The translations under genes were made by a program, and so were the position numbers. From Ophioderma brevispina (lineage: Eukaryota; Echinodermata; Ophiuroidea; Amphilepidida; Ophiodermatidae): a stretch of DNA of 64,000 nt. The notes beneath the pieces are model-generated. The model was not told the DNA's origin and did not search any database. It was given only the letters and a program-made list of their open reading frames with translations. Below, one piece after another: positions 1 to 12,384 of the stretch (the stretch's first letter is position 1; every line of letters starts with the position of its first letter). The stretch spans positions 62,001 to 126,000 of the forward strand of contig JAMKCH010001644.1 in the NCBI GenBank assembly GCA_023653785.1. The letters are read 5' to 3'.

Positions 1-2406
1 ATGAGCTCTAGAGCCTTGTTCCAATGATTGTAATCTCAGGTCTGACGTTACTTTTTATCACTGGTCATTATCGTAATCTCTGACCTGAGTTCAACAAATG
101 GTCGTCGTTTCCGAATTTCCGTTTAACTGTGTGGTGTGAAAAAGTGATTCGCACAACTCAAAAGTCCGCGTGTGCTGTACTTCCGATGCTCTGATCTAAA
201 AATCAGCTCGACGTGTGTCTTGATATGCTAGTTTTCCGTGTGCCCATTCGCAATGTCAACATCTGACGTGTTTTCATGGTTCATTAATTTATTAACATTT
301 TTTGTCGCTTCCATGTAGCTGATGCGAATAATCTCGCCATGTTTACTAATGTCCACATTTTACGCAGGCCCGCTTTGCACCAAGACTTTCGATATAGCAT
401 TGAAACTGTGGATCGATTATTCATGACAGATAGGCATCGTAGTCTCTATTTCAATCATGTTTCGAACAAGACGGTAATCCACATTTAGCACGCGATAGAT
501 GTCGGTCCTCATCAGCATGTCAGAGACTACGTTTGTTATTGTGCCCAAAGCACATGTTCCCACAACTGGACCTTTAAATCTTGAACCCTGAACCATTCAA
601 TTTGATTTGAGACTTAGACTGAAAAGTTAAGATCGCATACCTGAGAACATCATGAAATTTTTGATCATTTTAGTGTTAGTCAGTGAAAAAGTACAGGTCC
701 AACATTATTGTAGAGTATGTCAAGAGAAAAGTGAGTCAAACAGTCGGGTTATTCGGACCATTTTGGAGTGTTTGGTGTTTTTTGAAATAAAACCTTAAAA
801 GATGTTTAAAACAGTCAAGACTTGGCATGACTTCGGGTTCGTTAAGTAAAACAGGAAGGAATGTACAAAGCAACCGATAAGTCATGCTAAGCAGGACTAT
901 GTAGCCTATGAAAAAAAGTGGTAAGAAAGAATGATGATCTAGTTTTTTTTGGTATATTTACTACATTACAGCAGTGAGTTTTAGTGAGCTATAGTATAGT
1001 GGTCAAATGTACCATTTTAATGGTGAGATTTAGTGAGTCTTGGTGCCCAATGCAAAACCTACACCCCATAATATATGGACCTTGCATTCTATAATAAAGA
1101 ACTTAAAAACTCACCGTGAGATTAGTGAGTTTCGTGGCTGAAATTTCCCGATATCCTTTCATTGAGTTTTGGTTGAGTGGTTTCTAAGGCACTTATACCC
1201 AAAAAAAAAAAAATGATTCAGGGTTCCACTTTTGTTATAATAATATAGTTTCCAGGTACTCTTTCCATTTTCCACCAGTTTCCCTAAAATGGTTTGTATT
1301 ATAAAATTTGTGTATATGAATGATCAATGGGTTTTTGTGTGTGTTAACCATGTCTATGTGTGTGTAGATAAATTATAGTTTTTCTTAATCTTTCACTTAG
1401 TACTTGAAAATGATATTTATATTATCAACACTTCCTTTTGCCCCACTTTTGAAATATGGAGGGGGCCAGCCAGGCCCAGCCCCTCTCACTTGTAAAAAAT
1501 TGAGTGATAACACATGCGAGCTTATCATAGCTGAAAAAGATATTGGGAGTGAAAACAGGAGTAAAGTTAATATGCATGTAACATGCATGCTGAATGATAT
1601 TTTTCATGCTTGGTAAAAATGCATGCCATTTTTGTGAGGGATTGAAGTCTTAGAATACAATTGTCAAGTAGCCCTCAAGTAGCCCCTACACTCTGAATAA
1701 TTGTCCGCTGTCTTATAGAGGTTTTAATACTGTGTTGGAAAATATGCGTATGATTTTTTGGTTGAAAAAAAGGTCCACATTTGCTAAGGGCAAAGGCCAT
1801 TTGAGCTAAATTGTAAAATAGTTTGGAAAAATTATGTCATTTTCGCTCATTTGTAAGTGAATTCCAATAGAACATTTGCACGATCCCTAACATGCATATC
1901 GTAGTGTGCCATTTCCATCCGGGAACTTTGTACAGAGTTACATGTTTACAAAAATTAATTTGTTGTTCGTTCGCGAGTCGCCGAACAGTCGCGCACCAGT
2001 GCCCTAAAATTACCATCCACCTTACCCTTATTCTGTTGTGAAGTTAATCTTACAAAAATGTAGAAGAATATCAAAGAATATCAGAAAACAATCAGGCATC
2101 GTGTGTTTGAAATTCACGACAAACGTGATATTTTCGATCATAACTGTGCGTGCCTATTGTCACCTGCCGGACGATTACACAACTATAGTGCACGTCAGAG
2201 ATAGGGTAAGTTTTCTGTATTCTCGTACGCTCCAAACCAGTATGTTTTTAGCCGCCTTGAGGATGGTACAATGTTCCCGGCTGGAAAGGGCACAATACCG
2301 GATTGCATATGTGGGATCGTGCAAATGGTCTATTGCCAACCCCCAACTTCCGGAGACTATTCAGACAACCATATGCATTGTCGGTTCCCTATTTCATCCC
2401 TCTGGC
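1..2406. other. Unannotated AT-rich sequence
   Basis: I see no domain, RT motif, tRNA-like box or clear inverted repeat here. Short open frames around 1.4-1.6 kb overlap on both strands and have no recognisable content. A poly-A run lies near 1200. Confidence 0.4.
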
Positions 2407-2749
2407 TTTAACAGGCAAATAAAAAATGAATCATCAACCCTCATATGTTTGCTCTGTCTGCTAACAAGTATAGCTATCCTGACATACCCTGCCAATGATA
2501 AAACTTAAAAGCAATCTAATAACTAGGACACAATCAGCTATTTATAGTCATGCTGTCCGTACGGACAATCACAACATTAAGCGACATGGAGATTCAGATC
2601 TAGCCCACTGCTGTTTTCTACGTTTATTGTCATTGAAAAAATAATTATGGGAATCTACAGATTTATCCTTCACATTTATACTACTTCTGCATTTCAAATA
2701 TTTGTACTCATTTAGGTGGATCACTGAGACTTAGTTATAGTGCCTTTAA
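2407..2749 (-). repeat. Degenerate TTAA MITE, family G (copy 2)
   Basis: The stretch from about 2468 to 2640 matches the reverse complement of 34850-35030, including the shared palindromic core CTGTCCGTACGGACA and the downstream ATGGAGATTC. The right end reads ATAGTGCCTTTAA, like the end of the intact copy at 34740-35101. The left end is poorly preserved and its coordinate is approximate. The 156-codon open frame at 2038-2508 runs into this repeat. Confidence 0.6.
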
Positions 2750-3040
2750 ACTTTGGATAATGGAGGATGTTCGACAAATCTGTTTGTCTGCCTGTTCTGT
2801 TTACTCTGAAGACAGTGTTTGCTTTCAAATGACAATGCTTAATATCAACCTTTCATCGTACTTGACATTAGAATCCTCATATGAAGACCCATCAGTGTCT
2901 TTAGTTGCAGATCCACAGTCAAAGGTTATACAGTCTTCCACCCCCGTCTAAAAACCATTAAAAAAAGCATTTCTGATTCTAGAAATTCAGCAGGACCACT
3001 ATACACACTGCAATAAGACATGACTTTTCCAGAATTCTAT

Positions 3041-3960
3041 TGTCTGTTCAATTTAACTTAGATGTCCGGTTTTTAATTAATTATTTCCAAAATATACGCT
3101 TTTGGGAAAAACTCACGAAAGAAAAGTTGGTTATTCATCATTGGCGCCAACAGATCATGGGGCTCCCAACTTGCAAAACGATATTTGCTTCTTTAAATTT
3201 TATTCAATTACAACTGAATTGTTTATTGACAAACGACAACAAACTGGGTCCAAGTGACTATTGACTTTAAAAAACCCTGAAACTTTTATGGCAGACCCAT
3301 TCACGAACTAGGGGCGGCTTCAAAGCATGTTAGGGTCAATTGATTGATTCGTCGACCTTGCTTTGATTTCAGTTGTTGCGCTTGCATTAATGCATGGGTC
3401 ATTAAAAATTGAATCTTGAAATACTTATCTTTTAATAGAGGTTCCTCCAGTTCCTCCCTGTTGTATTCATTGTTACGAAAAAAGAATCACATAGCTCGCC
3501 TGTAATGCCACCCATTCAAATTAATCCCGTGTGGAACCTTTTATATCTCGTTGTATTGCAAAAATTCTCTGCAAATAACAAAGGGTTTCGTGATTTGTCG
3601 GTTTGAACAACATTGGCTGTTTTCATTTCATACCAGTAAAGGTGTCGGACAAAGGTCCTATTGATCGTGAATCATCTTCTCCGACACGACGACACACTTT
3701 TACTTACCTACTAAGTGGTCAATGGAACCTTCGCACAAAAGTAATTACTAATGGTACCAAACCTTTGTTCACTCATTTTCAAAACGAGGGTGACTACCAA
3801 ATTTCACAAGAATTTGAAGGTTTCAAAGTCTCATTTCCTTTTGTCATAAAAACGTCTTAGTCCAAAGTACCCACAACTCTTTTTCGTGATTTATTTCGAA
3901 ACGTAGATTTTTGGAAATAATTAATTAAAACCGGAAATCTAATGTTAATTGAACAGACAG
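3041..3960. repeat. Foldback-type pair of inverted arms
   Basis: About 80 bp at 3041-3120 is repeated in inverted orientation at 3880-3960 (shared TGTCTGTTCAATT and TTTTAATTAATTATTTCCAAAA). The ~750 bp between the arms has no recognisable coding content. It is probably a non-autonomous foldback element, but no target-site duplication was identified. Confidence 0.55.
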
Positions 3961-4759
3961 TAGGTAATTTCATTCTCAAAATGAGATTCTTGACCTCAAG
4001 TGCAAGGGACTGTGTTATTTTTACACTTAAGTGACCCAAAGGGTTTCACTGTTGAGTGCCCACCATGGACCCCCTAAGGAAAACAACTTTTCCCGAAGGT
4101 TGTTTGAAGAAATTATACACATGTGTGATAGGGTCATAAGGACAACACTAAATCAGCACCTACAAAAATGAAATTTGTGATTTGGCGCAAATTAGGGGCA
4201 AAATAATTGTATTCCACAACATGCGAAAAAATGGGGCAAAAAAATGGAAATTCCAATGAGCCTGTGCTTACACAAACTTTTTGAAACCTTATTTTATGTG
4301 AATTCTAATTAGAAAGACCAACAGAATTTATATACATACACAAAAATGCAATTGTGGCAAATCCTGTATTTTTAAGGATGTTGCAAAATACAAACTCATT
4401 TTCCCAGAGATAGTCCTGTAATGGTTAGCAACTACCCACAAGAAAGGCTTTGTTTTCAGCACCATAAAGGGGTTATTATTTTTAATATTACTAATAATTG
4501 TTTAATTACATGTGCACACATATTAGCAGCAAAAACTTTCCTATGGTTCTTTGATTTTTAAAAATATTTATCAGCGGATTGCTGTTAGTGCCCAAGAGGG
4601 TTCCCATGGGACCCCCACATAATTCAATCATAACAGCTTATCAGCTATTACAAAAAAAATTTAGACAAAAAAATCCCAGCGGCCAGCGGAAGACAAAAAT
4701 TTTGGGGTCCATAGGAATCCTTGGTCACTTAAGTATTAATATTTATTAAGTGGCATCTT
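3961..4759. other. Unannotated AT-rich sequence
   Basis: Nothing beyond low-complexity A/T tracts was recognised. Confidence 0.4.
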
Positions 4760-5331
4760 TTAACCCTCGTCTTACCAAAGGGGGGGTTGTTACCACCCCC
4801 CAGTGAACTTTGCTCCGGTGCGCTAAAATGCCAAAAGCTCACGTAAAAAGCTTCTAGGTAATCATTCTCTCATCCTTTCTGGTCATTTTAGCAAACCGGG
4901 GTTAGAGTATGCCATCAAAGTCGAAGAGTGGGGGGGGGTGGTTGTCACCCAAGGATATTTATGGTGCATTTTTGAAAATATTATGCACTGTATGGCTCTA
5001 AAAATCTATGTTTATGTAAAACTAGTCATTTGCCATCATTTAGAGCTGAAAACCGCATGAAAATCCGATATTCCTAACTTTTTTAGCGCAAAATTGGATT
5101 TTCGCCTGCCAATTTCGCCGACTCGCGGACTTGATGAAATCATTGTGGCGCCATACTAGGTATGTTGGTACTTATTTTTGTATCAATGGAAAGAGGAGGA
5201 CCATAGCTATCCACTGGTATCAAAATCATAAGCATCGGGTGCTTTATTATAACGAATTCTCGAGGGAGGGTGGTAACCACCCCCCTTGGTAATTCGTGTT
5301 ACAAAAAAAGGCTTGGTAAGACAAGGGTTAA
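4760..5331. mobile_element. MITE with TTAA flanks, family F
   Basis: Ends are TTAACCCTCGTCTTACCAA and the inverse TTGGTAAGACAAGGGTTAA. Just inside, G-rich TTACCACCCCCC-type blocks are also inverted (around 4785-4800 and 5270-5285). The 572-bp element has TTAA at both ends and no transposase. Its terminal sequence differs from the TTAAAG families found elsewhere in the window. Confidence 0.7.
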
Positions 5332-5551
5332 AGGTGGATGACCACAATCAAGTTCAACAATCTCTTCCACCCCCTCCCCCAATTTCTTTGTGAGATTTTG
5401 GTATCAGAAGAAAGGTCAAATGCCATTACCCCAGTAAAATGTAAGACCCAGGAAATGTTTCCTTTTGATGATAAATACCTCTCCAAATGTGGTCGACCAC
5501 ATTAATTAACACGCACTGTCTTTTGGGTCAGTTCAGTACACTTTAACCAAT

Positions 5552-5915
5552 TTAAAGTGACAGGAGGAGATTTTTTGAGGATACAAATTTCTCTCAATTT
5601 TCAATGGATCGGTTGTAGACCACCTACCGAGAACGTTTCGAAGGTTTATTGAACAAACAAGTACAAAAGAAAACCGCAAACCTTGTTTTGAACTTGCCTG
5701 CTATCGCAATCGTCCCCATAGTCAACCATGCTTTGACTTTCTGTCGTGCACGACAGAAAGTACTAAATCATCTTATTACATAAAGATGGCATATTCGGCT
5801 AATTCACTTCAGGTGTGATCTAATACATTGGTAAGCATTCCAAATATGCAAAAAAAACGAGGTTCAACAAAAATTGGGGGCGCTTCTTTCTGGAAATCTC
5901 CTCATGTCTCTTTAA
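5552..5915 (+). mobile_element. TTAA MITE, family B (copy 1)
   Basis: The left end TTAAAGTGACAGGAGGAGAT is inverted at the right end (ATCTCCTCATGTCTCTTTAA). The 364-bp element has TTAA at both borders. Further copies lie at 24139, 37860, 38221 (inverted, truncated) and 42517, with a shared interior around AACCGCAAACCTTGTTTTGA. Non-coding. Confidence 0.85.
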
Positions 5916-6559
5916 CTCAAAATTTGTAATCGGATAGTTTTTGATATGCTTCTTTAGAGAAAACATCATATGAAAAGTCAGACCATGATCGGGTCCAAAT
6001 CATTATGCCTATTAACTTGGCATAAGATCCATAATCCTACATGTGGTACATCTCAATGTCTGGTGCTAGAGCACATATCAAAACTCCATTGAAACTGGAA
6101 AGGTGTGAGGTGCAAAAGTGGCCAAGGTTCAGTAGAAGCCTTTATAGCTTTTACAGTTTCGAAAAAGTTTTGCGGTGGGCTTAGTTTGCGATTTTCAAGC
6201 AGCTACTGGTAAAAAATGTTAGCTTATCCTCAAATTGGATCTGTCTAGCAGTGTGATGGAAAAACAAATGATTCCTTGATCCTCTAGACCTGCATGTGTG
6301 GTAAAATATTATTGGCAGCCATGCTTGTTATTAAAGATTTAGTTTCATAACCGGAATATTGGCATTTTGCCACAAGGTGAGTCCATTGTTGTACAGTGAG
6401 ATATTTTCCTTACAAGTGTTTTTTTCAAGCTCATGTAGAGAGTAGCACAAATTTAAAATAGTGGTATGGAATCAATTTTTGTGTTGTCTGCAAGAATTGC
6501 AGAAGGTTGTATGTCCGTGTATCTGTGTGTGTGTGTGTCTGTGGTCAAAATGTTAACCC
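5916..6559. other. Unannotated sequence with GT microsatellite
   Basis: A short (GT)n run lies at about 6520-6545. No coding or repeat identity was recognised in the rest. Confidence 0.4.
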
Positions 6560-6917
6560 TTAAAGGTGCAACGAGAGATTTTCAGGCACCCAAATAATTA
6601 CCTCATAATAGTAATTTCATATAGATTAGACACTCAATAGATTTCTTACCTTGTATTTAGCTACAGAAAAGTCTTAAAAGAGAGAAAAAAGGTGATTTTC
6701 ATTTGCTTATATTTCAATATAAAACATAGGCTGAATTTCGTATTTGCTCCTATACAAAAATAGAAATTTCCCAATTTTTGTACCAAAGAAACATTTCTGA
6801 GCTTAATCCTTTCAGATGGGGATATTTTTGATGTAAAGTTATAAATCAGAGCAAAAACCAGTACTTCCGAATTTTTTAGGGATACCTGATATGTGAAATC
6901 TCTCGTTGCACCTTTAA
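6560..6917 (+). mobile_element. TTAA MITE, family A (copy 1)
   Basis: The ends TTAAAGGTGCAACGAGAGAT and its inverse ATCTCTCGTTGCACCTTTAA enclose 358 bp with TTAA at both borders. Other copies are at 32970, 35262, 35770 and 43660. The interior carries a conserved AATTTCGTAT stretch and has no transposase. Confidence 0.9.
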
Positions 6918-6929
6918 TGTATAGCATGC

Positions 6930-7845
6930 CGTATGAGTTCCGTAAGGGCTACGATGATGCAACTTGGTGGAAAGGAGGGGGTGGGGTGATTTGTTGGTGA
7001 CCTTGGTGACCTCATGTGACCTTTGGCCGGACAAAATGTTAACCCATAATGGGTCATTCCATGCCATTTCAACAGGCCGTGTTGCCATGTGTCACAGATT
7101 TTGCCCAAACTTGGTGGATAGGTTCACCCAATGGTAGTTTAGAAGAGGTCAAAATTAAAAATTCAAATTTACTTGCATTGCGGAGTTACGGAAGTTCAAC
7201 GTTTGTTGGTTTTTGTAAAAAATGGCCAATTAAAGTGAACACGAATGTGAAGTGCCATCTCCTAAGCACCATATTTTAAAAATACATGGATTTAGACCTT
7301 AATTTTTGCTGTGTACATTTACCCTCTGATACAGAAAGGGTTTATGGGGAAATAAATCATACCAATTATCCGGATTTAATATTACGGGGGGTCGAAAATG
7401 GTCCCACAAGTTGTGTTGCAACCATTTTTGCAATTTTCAAAGGCATGTGCTGTAATAAATTCCCATCCAATTTTCATGAATGCTGTGTAAATGCGGTGTT
7501 TGACCACATATACTATTTACAAAAACCAACAAACTTTGAACTTCCGTAACTTCGCAATGCAAGTGAATTTGAATTTTTAATTTTGACCTCTTCTAAACTA
7601 CCATTGGGTGAACCTATCCACCAAGTTTGGGCAAAAGCTGTGACACATGGCAACACGGCCTGTTGAAATGGCATGGAATGACCCTAATATATTGCTTGCT
7701 GTGTGAGTTCCGTAAGGGCTACGATGATGTAACTTGGTGGAAAGGTTGGGGCGGGGTGGGGCGACATGTTGGTGACCTCATGTGATCTTTGTGACCTCAT
7801 GTGACCTTTTGCCCCATTCACAAACTGCGACGGCAGATGACACTC
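6930..7845. repeat. Degenerate TGACCT-rich repeat, duplicated and split by a foldback insertion
   Basis: Two versions of the same repeat (GAGTTCCGTAAGGGCTACGA, then AACTTGGTGGAAAGG, a G-rich stretch, then GTGACCTCATGTGACCTTT) occupy 6933-7046 and 7697-7840. They flank the foldback element at 7051-7684. Related sequence recurs at 20575-22170 and near 52140-52205. Confidence 0.7.
7051..7684. mobile_element. Foldback element with ~175-bp inverted arms and TAAT duplication
   Basis: The left arm (7051-7222) is repeated inverted in the right arm (7510-7684) over roughly 175 bp, starting GGGTCATTCCATGCCATTTC. The element is flanked by the 4-bp direct repeat TAAT (7047-7050 and 7685-7688), consistent with a target-site duplication. 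The ~290-bp centre has no recognisable gene. It is inserted in the TGACCT-rich repeat. Confidence 0.85.
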
Positions 7846-7857
7846 GCGGACACTCGC

Positions 7858-8325
7858 CTGTCACCCAAAGATCCCATATATTTTGAAAATGTCACCCAAA
7901 GACCCCATATTTTTTTGCAAATTTTATCACCGTCACCCAAAGACGATTAGCCCCCTATTTTGTGGGAGGGAAAATTTTGAAAATTTTCATCTAAATGCCC
8001 CTATTTTGGGTGGTTTTGCAAAAATTTTCCCAAAAGACCCCATTTTTGGGAAATTGTGCAAAGTTGTCGCCTGAAAAATGAAAAAATTTTGGGTCATTTT
8101 GGCGGTCTCTCACCCAAAGACCTATTACTGAATGCGCCTGGGTTTGGAAGTGCCAGCTTTACACCCATATCCCTTTCATATGTGATTGCTCCCCCTATTT
8201 TGGGGCATTTTGGCTGTCTCTCACCCAAAGACCCCAATTTTTTTAGTCCTCGGTCACCGAATGCCCTGGATTTGGAAGTGTGCCTTACACTTATATCCAT
8301 TTCATATGTAATTGCCCCCCCAGTC
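7858..8325 (+). repeat. Degenerate tandem repeat built on TCACCCAAAGACCCC
   Basis: TCACCCAAAGAC recurs at about 7861, 7889, 7934, 8110 and 8220. The last two units include a longer ~115-bp block (TTTGGAAGTG, then CATATC, then TTTCATATGT, then CCCCCTATTTTGGG). Open frames across it are by-products of the repeat. Confidence 0.7.
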
Positions 8326-8339
8326 CCAAATAAAAATAG

Positions 8340-9208
8340 ATTGAAACAACTTTATAAAACATGAAGCCTATAAACTACAAGTGTTTTGTCATGAACATGT
8401 ATATGCCCAACAAGTAGAATGTATGGGGTAGCGGCACTGGGTGTGTGCAGTTCAAGAAAAGCATAACAATTCATGCCTTTATCTTATTCTATAGATATGA
8501 AACTTTTCAGTTACGGTTTGGTGAACTCTAACAATAGTATTTCTTCAACTTTCTGAATGTATTTGTTTACCTTAAACAAGATTCCTCCACATTTTATTTT
8601 AATAGTAAAATGCAATGCAATTTGGCATTGTTGATATGCACAACCTTGGGTATCAACAACTACCTCCTTAAACATGCCCCAGCAAAATGTTGAAGTCAAG
8701 TGTCACTGTCACAAAAGGTCTTGTACAAGATTGCTACCATGCCAAGTTGCCAACCTAAAATAGCAAGTTCACCATGCAGTGTTGGGGATTCCCCTAAATA
8801 TATGCCAGGCATATGTCCTGCTGGGCATACATGCACAATATATTATAGTATTACACTCACTTCCTTCAAGGGAAGAAAAATTCAACAGGATATGGTGTGT
8901 ATTCATTCCAGGACTTAAAAAAATAAAAACTATATGAAGTTTAAAAAGGACATGGATGTAGGATACTTCTGATTCCAGAAAATAAAAACAGACCAGCCCT
9001 CCAATTAGTATTTGTTTTAGCCATGATTTTTTTAAAGTAAAATATAATCTGGGATCTTCAAAGAAGGATATGAAGCTCCTTATTTTTAAAGAAATCAGAG
9101 CTTTGTTCTTGGTTATGAACCTTTGAATTTTAATATGTTTTGTTCTTCTGTTTCTCAGTATAAACCATAAGTTGCAGATTTATACTTTTTTCCCTGTGAA
9201 ATTTTAGG
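8340..9208. other. Unannotated AT-rich sequence
   Basis: No domain, inverted termini or RNA-gene box was recognised. Confidence 0.4.
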
Positions 9209-9305
9209 GCTAAAGGATGTTTGGTTCGGATGTTACGAGCAAAAATATGCCCCAATTTGGTTGACCAATGTTAATTTTGCGCAGTAGTCTATGGGGATTA
9301 CAAAA
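9209..9305 (+). repeat. Fragment of TTAA MITE family D
   Basis: The core TGCCCCAATTTGGTTGACCA, then AATTTTGCGCAGTAGTCTATGG, matches the interior of the family D copy at 52309-52676 and, inverted, the copy at 48160-48524. The ends are eroded. Confidence 0.6.
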
Positions 9306-10907
9306 TCACAGAGCCACTGAGAAATGTCAACACACTTTATGGACACCCTCCACCGACACGCTGCGGTTGACGCCGTGCAAATTGTCTCTTTTATTTTTAG
9401 GCAATTGTGGTAAGCAATCGGCAGACACGATATTTTGACAACTGATATAAGTAGGGACGTGGAAGAGCGATCACCTCCGCAAAAATCAGAAAAATCCATT
9501 GTGGGAATCTTGACATATAGGCCTACAAAGGTCATAATTTTTATGTTATAGCGCCCTCTATATGTCTATTTCCCATAGAAAGACGTGTAAAACTATATTT
9601 TATGAAAAATCATATTTGCCCGCAATGAAATTTTATCAAATTTACACAGGATGTAGTTAGTAGAATAAATATTCCAAATTACCGGGGTAGTTGTCAAAAG
9701 TGTGTCGCCGTTGAGATTTTTTGTTTTATTCTCGTTTTGTCATAATAAATAAGACTTTCAAACAGCTGTGCCACAGTCACAGAATAGCTCCAGATGATCC
9801 AACAGAACTATTATTAGTTGCTGTCATGTATCCATCGTGTTATATCACATGGTGGTGGGCTGGATTTGTGTCTATTCCAGAGTGAGGATTTTGAGCGACC
9901 TCTACCTCCCATAGCTCTTTTTCCTCCTTTTCTAGTTCTTATTTCTTCTCAGCATTCCAGTTGCCTAGGTTTAAGTGTTTAACAAATAACCTGCAGTGTT
10001 TAGTAGGGTCAAAGGCACCTGTGCCCTGGAATGTTCAAGTCCCTGATAACCACAATACTTGACCTGCGTGGACATACGCACACAGGTCGGTGGTTTGGTG
10101 GACAGTGTATCACCATACTCCGGTTTGGTTTGCAACTGGACCAATGTGAGTACACTTTCCTTTATACCTTTTAGGTTAGGAGCCCGTTGATTAGGCCAGT
10201 TAAATACCGTAATCTGCTGAACAGAACATACCAGCATTAAGGGCGGAGAAACCACCAGGCTTGTCCAACGGCCATGTGGTTCCAGACTAGTATCTGCTAA
10301 CTTGTAGATTTACCTGATTGAGAAAGGCTTGGGGAACATCCCTTGAGTATTCAATCCGAAGTTTGAGTCCCGTAGGTGACTTACTGCTCCTACCAGCACA
10401 TTTCGCAACTCCTGTCGACGCTGGCTGGCACTAACTGTACGTTCTCTTCTTTCTCTCTCTTCTATTCTTCTCTTCTCGCGTTCCTTTGGATTTTGTCTTC
10501 AGCGTGGAGAGGGGAATTCATGTTCATGGGCACATAACGGATCTCATAGCGATTGCCCTGGCTTTGCGCCCTGGAGGGACAGTCCAGCTTTCGCTCATAG
10601 CGGTAGAACCACACGGAAGTATCAGTTACCGGTTTTTACGCTACTTTGCTGATTGGCGTAGATCATAGCCTCCAGGGGCTACTTCCCGACGTGGAGAGAT
10701 TCATCCGCATCTCACTGTACAGCTACCGCCCGCCTTAAGCTGGGCAGCCCTCCACCAATTGGGTGCTGTCCCCCCCCCCCCGCCCCCCCCCACAGTTATT
10801 CCTTCCTCTAGGGTGCATGGGATATGGAGACATTAATGAAACTTGAACATCACACTACTAACCCTGTCAATCAAGATAAGTAAATCCAAAGACAACTCCC
10901 CTCCAAG

Positions 10908-11700
10908 CTGGGATTTTGAATGTGCGTACCAGACAACCTGTTTTCAGGACAAATCCTCAAAGATATCAATGAATACTGAACTCGCAAGACGCCATCATTA
11001 ATAAGAGCTCCTCAGACTTCAAGTCGACATAGCCACCTTACTAGAAACAACGTCTACAGATTCGGTACACTCAAGGAAAAAAGACTACACATTCTTTGGG
11101 CAAGTGGGACAACCAGCAGAAGAACCTCCGTGAATTTACTTTTTTTTGCAAGTAGTAAGCTCCATAACTGAGTTTAGTGAGCCTGGTAAGTGGATCAGAA
11201 GGCCTTCTGACACTTCGCCTCCACCACAGCTATGGCCCAGTCCCCCTCATCAGTGTTTATGCTTCCAAAACCCTGACTTCCACTTATTGAAGCCAAGGTA
11301 TGAATTCTATGACAAACCTTCTAAGCTGTAATCAATGGTACCCATTGTTAAACACCAGCCTTCTCCTGGGTTGATTTCAATGGCAAGAGTGGTCTGACCA
11401 CGATCCCGGCCATTTGTCCTTGGACACTTTGGATGTCGGTAAGACCATGCCATGTACAAAACGTCTTCTTGAACTTTGCTCCTACTATAATCTGTGTGTG
11501 ACCAACACCTTTTTCAGGACCAAACCTCAGCACAAATTATCCTGCGTCACCCCCGCTTCCAAGCACTGGCAATCAACTTGAACCTGAACATCACAAGGCG
11601 AATCTTTCATCAATGCCATCAACCACACTAGGTCTTACCCTAGTGCAGACTGTGATACAGCTCATGCCCTTGGTCTCTGTAAATTCGACTGCAGCCAAAG
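10908..11700 (+). pseudogene. LINE-a endonuclease domain remnant
   Basis: The opening GILNVRTR at about 10911 corresponds to the conserved T(W)NVRT start of APE endonucleases. VDIATLLET at about 11025-11050 corresponds to the strand carrying the catalytic glutamate, usually read as QET. It is followed by a recognisable DSGTLKEKDYTFF-like stretch around 11058-11100. Farther on, a frame near 11490-11530 reads TNTFFRTKPQHKLS, the typical late part of this domain. Several frameshifts and stops separate these blocks, so no functional protein is made. Chained in order on one strand upstream of the RT, they show a single ORF that has decayed. Confidence 0.75.
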
Positions 11701-12384
11701 AGGATGCAAACCCGCTCTAAACAAGCTGGAAAACCACGCATCAATACCAGCACGATGCAGCAAGCGGACAGCGTTGAGCAAATTGCTGTTTCCATCAATG
11801 TATCCATGGTCCCATCAGTTGATACTGCAACAGAAAATGGACTCATCTTCGTGAAACAATTCAGAGCTCAGCATTCTGTATCTTTGGAAGGAATTCCAAG
11901 CAGAACCGACGACTGGTGTTTGAGGCCAAGTCAGGCTTACAAACTCCAGTCATTGAAGCCAAAGAGCAGCGTTCAGGAGTATAAGAGTTCCCCCCCCTTC
12001 ACACACACCTGAGATGCTTTCAAGCAGCTCGAATTGAGTTAAGCGGAAGGCAAGGCAGTGTTCCAATGAATACTGGCTGGAGTTGAGCGAAGAAATACAA
12101 ACTGCTTCTGCAACGGGCAACATCAGAGCTATGTATGATGGAATAAGAAGGCTGTCGGGCCCTCTCAATGCAAAACAGGCCCCTCAGTCATCCAGTGGTG
12201 AATGTCTCAACAGAGCAGAAAGTAAGCAGATGTATCGCTGATTGGAACACTTTTCTGAGCTCTTCTCTACAGAAATTATGGTCACTACCCATCCCTTGAC
12301 AAGACAAGAGCTCCTACCATGGCTTGCCCTAATATGCTGTTACCTACAGTGGATGAACTTGACTGGCCATCAACAGTCTATCAA

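Noticed and set aside
2038..2508. 156-codon open frame on the + strand
   Set aside because: No recognisable domain, its end lies in a degenerate MITE that recurs at 34740-35101, and no splice or start context supports it.
6560..6917. Treating the MITEs as Tc1/mariner type with a TA target
   Set aside because: Nearly every border in all families is TTAA and not just TA, which fits TTAA targeting better. It was kept as a testable alternative.
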